Shown piece by piece: positions 15,368 through 17,615 of a DNA stretch of 17,615 bases (positions within the stretch are counted from its first letter, which is position 1; each line of letters begins with the position of its first letter). Source of the DNA: Chitinispirillaceae bacterium (GTDB lineage Bacteria > Fibrobacterota > Chitinivibrionia > Chitinivibrionales > Chitinispirillaceae); contig JAFGDP010000111.1 in NCBI GenBank assembly GCA_016932075.1, forward strand, positions 1 to 17,615, written 5' to 3'. The position numbers were made by a program, and so were the translations under genes. The notes under the pieces are model-generated. The model was not told where the DNA came from, ran no database searches, and saw only the letters and a list, made by a program, of their open reading frames with translations.

Positions 15368-16795
15368 CTACGGAAGTGTAAACCGCAGGAAGAATTCCCA
15401 GATCATCGGACTCATTTTAAAGTCGCCGGGATTGTCGCCGGTTCCTAAACAATTCAGGTCCTCAGGCCAGCAATGACCCATGCCCGTGACCGTGCAGAAC
15501 ACCACTTCGACGCCGTCGTCGCAACCCTTGTACGTTACGCACCTGGTCGACCCGACGTTATATGTCTCGATGGGCGTGCTGTTGCAGCCGTTGCGTCTTA
15601 CCCAGCCGTCGACATTTGGCTGGGCGCTCGAGTAGGGGATTGTTCGATCCATGGTACCATGTACATAGAAGTAGGAGATCGGGCGCGCCGGCGAGCAGCT
15701 TCCGCTGACTCCCCCGGAAACACCGCCCACGGCCGCGAAAAGGTCGGCTGCCTTGCACCCCAAAAACGCGGTCATCATGGAACCGTTCGAGATCCCCGCG
15801 GCATACACGCGCTTTGGGTTGATGCATGCGTGTTTCTGGATAGTGTCGACGACAGCTCTAAGAAATCCTACATCATCGTCCGCAGCAGGGCAGCCGCCGA
15901 TCGTAAACCCGCAGTTCCAACAATCGACAGCCTGTGGGTAGACAACGATGAACCCTTTCGCGTCGGATACCGGATTCATTTGCGACCAGCTTTTAACCAT
16001 CGCGATCGTGTTGTGGGCGCCGTGGATCACCATCATGAGCGGCACGGCCGTATCTCCCGTGTAACCCTTGGGAATGTGCACCTCGAACTTCCGCGAGTCT
16101 TTGCCGTACGTAAAAGTGATGGTGCGATCTCCGGCAGTCCATCCCCCGCCCCCACATCCTCCCCCTGAACTCAATATGATATCGCCCACATCCCCGACAT
16201 ATTTATTAATGGCAAGGAGAGAATCACGATACCCGGCCGCGGAAACGGATAATTGATCCATACCCGCCTTTGCTTTTGCCAGAGATTCTTTTTTAACCCT
16301 CTTGTCTAATTCGCAGATGACCATCCGCTCTCGTTCAAAATAAAATTTTCCCAAAACGGCCCGGTCTCCGATGTTCACTTTCAAAATATAGAGGCCGCCG
16401 GCCAGACCTTTCATTCTCCCGGAAAGAGCAATGGCGTTGTCGCCTTTTTGGAACGTTTCGGTAAAGAAGGTGGTTACTTTTCTCCCGTTGTAATCATACA
16501 TCGCTATCTCGCCGATTTCGGATCCGTTCCTTTGGATATAGATGACCCCGTTCCGTATAACGATATACTCGGAGAGCCTGGGGGAAACAGCATTTATGGC
16601 AACGGTTGAACGCAAGGTAAACAGGCCCTCGGCGTTTGTCGAAGTTGATTTTCCGGCATTTTTCAGCGACACGTTCGCGTTTTGAATGGGAGCGGAGTTT
16701 TTATTAATGACCCTTCCCGTAAGGTTTATCTCCTGCGCCGGCGATAGTACATATAACGCCAGCAATGAAATAGTGATTACATGCATTCTTTTCAT
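15368..16795 (-). CDS. Secreted PHB-depolymerase/feruloyl-esterase-like esterase (CE1-related) with nested N-terminal domain
   Basis: The product is 475 aa, with AGAGGAAACC directly before the ATG. A signal peptide (1-20) is followed by a carboxypeptidase-regulatory-like start ('INLTGRVINKNSAPIQNANV', 'STNAEGLFTL'). A sorting-tail-like segment covers ~66-165 ('IGEIAMYDYNGRKV', 'AGGLYILKVNIGD', 'GKFYFERE'). The closing strands of the first domain come only at ~181-209 ('LSVSAAGYRDSLL', 'VGDIILS'). After a Gly-rich linker, the esterase (225-475) shows 'VPLMMVIHGA', S337 in 'GISNGS', D383 in 'VHGTMDRTIPY' and H441 in 'GMGHCWP', the triad of LpqC/PHB-depolymerase-type enzymes that include feruloyl and acetylxylan esterases. 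It is rich in Cys, as expected for an exported protein. It has no C-terminal tail and ends in TAG. Confidence 0.88.
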   Translation of the reverse strand: MKRMHVITISLLALYVLSPAQEINLTGRVINKNSAPIQNANVSLKNAGKSTSTNAEGLFTLRSTVAINAVSPRLSEYIVIRNGVIYIQRNGSEIGEIAMYDYNGRKVTTFFTETFQKGDNAIALSGRMKGLAGGLYILKVNIGDRAVLGKFYFERERMVICELDKRVKKESLAKAKAGMDQLSVSAAGYRDSLLAINKYVGDVGDIILSSGGGCGGGGWTAGDRTITFTYGKDSRKFEVHIPKGYTGDTAVPLMMVIHGAHNTIAMVKSWSQMNPVSDAKGFIVVYPQAVDCWNCGFTIGGCPAADDDVGFLRAVVDTIQKHACINPKRVYAAGISNGSMMTAFLGCKAADLFAAVGGVSGGVSGSCSPARPISYFYVHGTMDRTIPYSSAQPNVDGWVRRNGCNSTPIETYNVGSTRCVTYKGCDDGVEVVFCTVTGMGHCWPEDLNCLGTGDNPGDFKMSPMIWEFFLRFTLP

Positions 16796-16852
16796 GGTTT
16801 CCTCTCGCTGTCCATACTGCCGTTTCGCGATCAGGGCTAAAGGAAAGGTTGT

Positions 16853-16890
16853 CTATTCCCTCCTCCCGCGCAAGCGGGAGGAGGGAATAG
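16853..16890 (-). terminator. Perfect 17-bp hairpin behind the CE1 esterase gene
   Basis: CTATTCCCTCCTCCCGC (16853-16869) and its exact reverse complement (16874-16890) flank a four-base loop (TTGC on the minus strand, GCAA on the plus). It begins six bases after the TAA of the CE1 gene. No T-run follows in the minus direction, so it may be a T-less terminator or a 3' end stabiliser between two operon genes. Confidence 0.6.
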
Positions 16891-16896
16891 AATCCA

Positions 16897-17615
16897 TTAC
16901 TGCCTCTCAATGCAATTGTATCCTTTGCCGATCGCATATTTGCCGGTGTAGCTATGGCTGCCGCTTTGCCACTGGATGATATACGATCCCGGCGAAAGAT
17001 CGCGTGCCCGAGTGGAGAATTCCGGAGCCGAAATATTTTTCAGGAATTTTCCCCGCAAATCAAATACGCCCACGTTCCCGGCCATGGCGGCAATGGAAAA
17101 ATGGCCGGCAGTATATTCCCGGACGGAAACGTCTCCTATCGTAAATCCGCTCTGGTCCGCCATCTGGACGAAATTCCAGAAGCTCGGCCGCCACGTGACC
17201 CTGTCATGCGCCCCTCCCGGGGCGATCCAGTTAAATATGATGTCATCTGAAATACCAACATTATCACAATAACCCCTTACCGTATTGTTATTGTTACAGC
17301 CATAGGCACCCACTTCCCGCTCTCCGCAGGTAAACAGTATTAATTTCAAATTCGCCTTGGCCTTTGTCCCGCCGTCCCCAAACAGTTGGCTTTGTCCCTG
17401 GATGCCGGGCGCCGAGGAAGAAGGCATGAGATAATTGAATTTGTCCGCATTCGGCAATCCGATATTGATCGTTTGCATGCCGCCCATGGAAAGACCGCCC
17501 AGGGCCCGGTGAGCGCCGTCTTTGGAAACGGAATAATGGTCTTCGATATAGGGGATCAGTTGATCAATCAGAATACTCGTGAAGTTCCAATTGTTCATAT
17601 CATTTCTGGTAAATA
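16897..17615 (-). CDS. CE1-family esterase (feruloyl/acetylxylan esterase type), 5' end outside window
   Basis: The frame is open to the right edge, and the ATG at 17598 is internal: residues FTRND precede 'MNNWNF' in frame, so the N-terminus is missing. About 238 residues are visible. 'LIDQLIPYIEDHYSV' and 'RALGGLSMGGMQTINIG' are classic for CE1 (esterase-D-like) enzymes, with the nucleophile Ser at residue 37 counted from the internal Met. His131 in 'GGAHDRVTW' completes the triad, and the acid may be near 'FTCGERE'. Residues ~165-233 are a sorting-like tail ('GNVGVFDLRGKFLKNI', 'PGSYIIQWQSG'). CE1 enzymes remove feruloyl or acetyl groups from arabinoxylan. It is first in a series of three esterase genes on this strand. 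Confidence 0.88.
   Translation of the reverse strand, partial: FTRNDMNNWNFTSILIDQLIPYIEDHYSVSKDGAHRALGGLSMGGMQTINIGLPNADKFNYLMPSSSAPGIQGQSQLFGDGGTKAKANLKLILFTCGEREVGAYGCNNNNTVRGYCDNVGISDDIIFNWIAPGGAHDRVTWRPSFWNFVQMADQSGFTIGDVSVREYTAGHFSIAAMAGNVGVFDLRGKFLKNISAPEFSTRARDLSPGSYIIQWQSGSHSYTGKYAIGKGYNCIERQ

Noticed and set aside
1..17615. CRISPR array, tRNA/rRNA genes, transposase or integrase
   Set aside because: Looked for on both strands; no spaced repeats, cloverleaf-like sequences, rRNA motifs or DDE/tyrosine recombinase motifs were seen.

Overview
The window most likely comes from an uncultured member of the Fibrobacterota (Fibrobacter/Chitinispirillum-like). Two observations point there. 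It encodes a TIGR02147-type protein, a family named from Fibrobacter succinogenes paralogues. Nearly every secreted enzyme also ends in the same kind of C-terminal beta-sandwich tail, with an 'F/Y-D-x-x-G-R/K' strand, a 'G-x-Y' strand and a basic or hydrophobic end, which resembles type IX-style sorting tails. No rRNA, tRNA, CRISPR array, integrase or transposase was found. The region is a plant cell-wall (hemicellulose/pectin side-chain) degradation locus.

Layout. Positions 1-3032 (minus strand) read as one transcription unit: a TIGR02147 regulator-like protein, an overlapping DUF2341/LamG lipoprotein and a GH2 glycosidase that runs off the left edge. Positions 3367-7534 (plus strand) hold a secreted (alpha/alpha)-toroid-like enzyme of uncertain family and a GH51 alpha-L-arabinofuranosidase. 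From 7554 to the right edge everything is on the minus strand. In coordinate order this is a fragment of a GH43 gene, a BNR-4 beta-propeller protein (lyase/rhamnosidase-like), two tandem GH43 genes, a 0.7-kb non-coding region rich in hairpins, then three serine esterases in a row (a PETase/dienelactone-hydrolase-like enzyme, a PHB-depolymerase/feruloyl-esterase-like enzyme and a 5'-truncated CE1 esterase).

The genes make sense together. GH43 and GH51 enzymes would release xylose and arabinose, the esterases would remove acetyl or feruloyl groups, and the BNR-4 and toroid enzymes would attack uronate- or rhamnose-containing parts. The lipoprotein/TIGR02147 pair is a plausible sensing and control element.

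The most noteworthy signals are as follows. (1) The GH43 gene at 9633-11534 is complete with signal peptide and strong RBS, but carries an in-frame TAG at codon 38, two codons before the catalytic Asp. (2) A 75-bp module, made of a 34-bp box, an exact 23-bp spacer and an 18-bp GTGGAAA-N4-TTTCCAC palindrome, occurs twice in the same orientation, upstream of the TIGR02147 gene and of the BNR-4 gene. (3) A 30-codon GH43 relic lies between the convergent GH51 and BNR-4 genes. (4) An intergenic hairpin block is flanked by a short direct repeat. (5) In one esterase the sorting-tail-like domain sits inside the N-terminal carboxypeptidase-regulatory domain instead of at the C-terminus.

All family assignments were made by eye from motifs; no database search was run.
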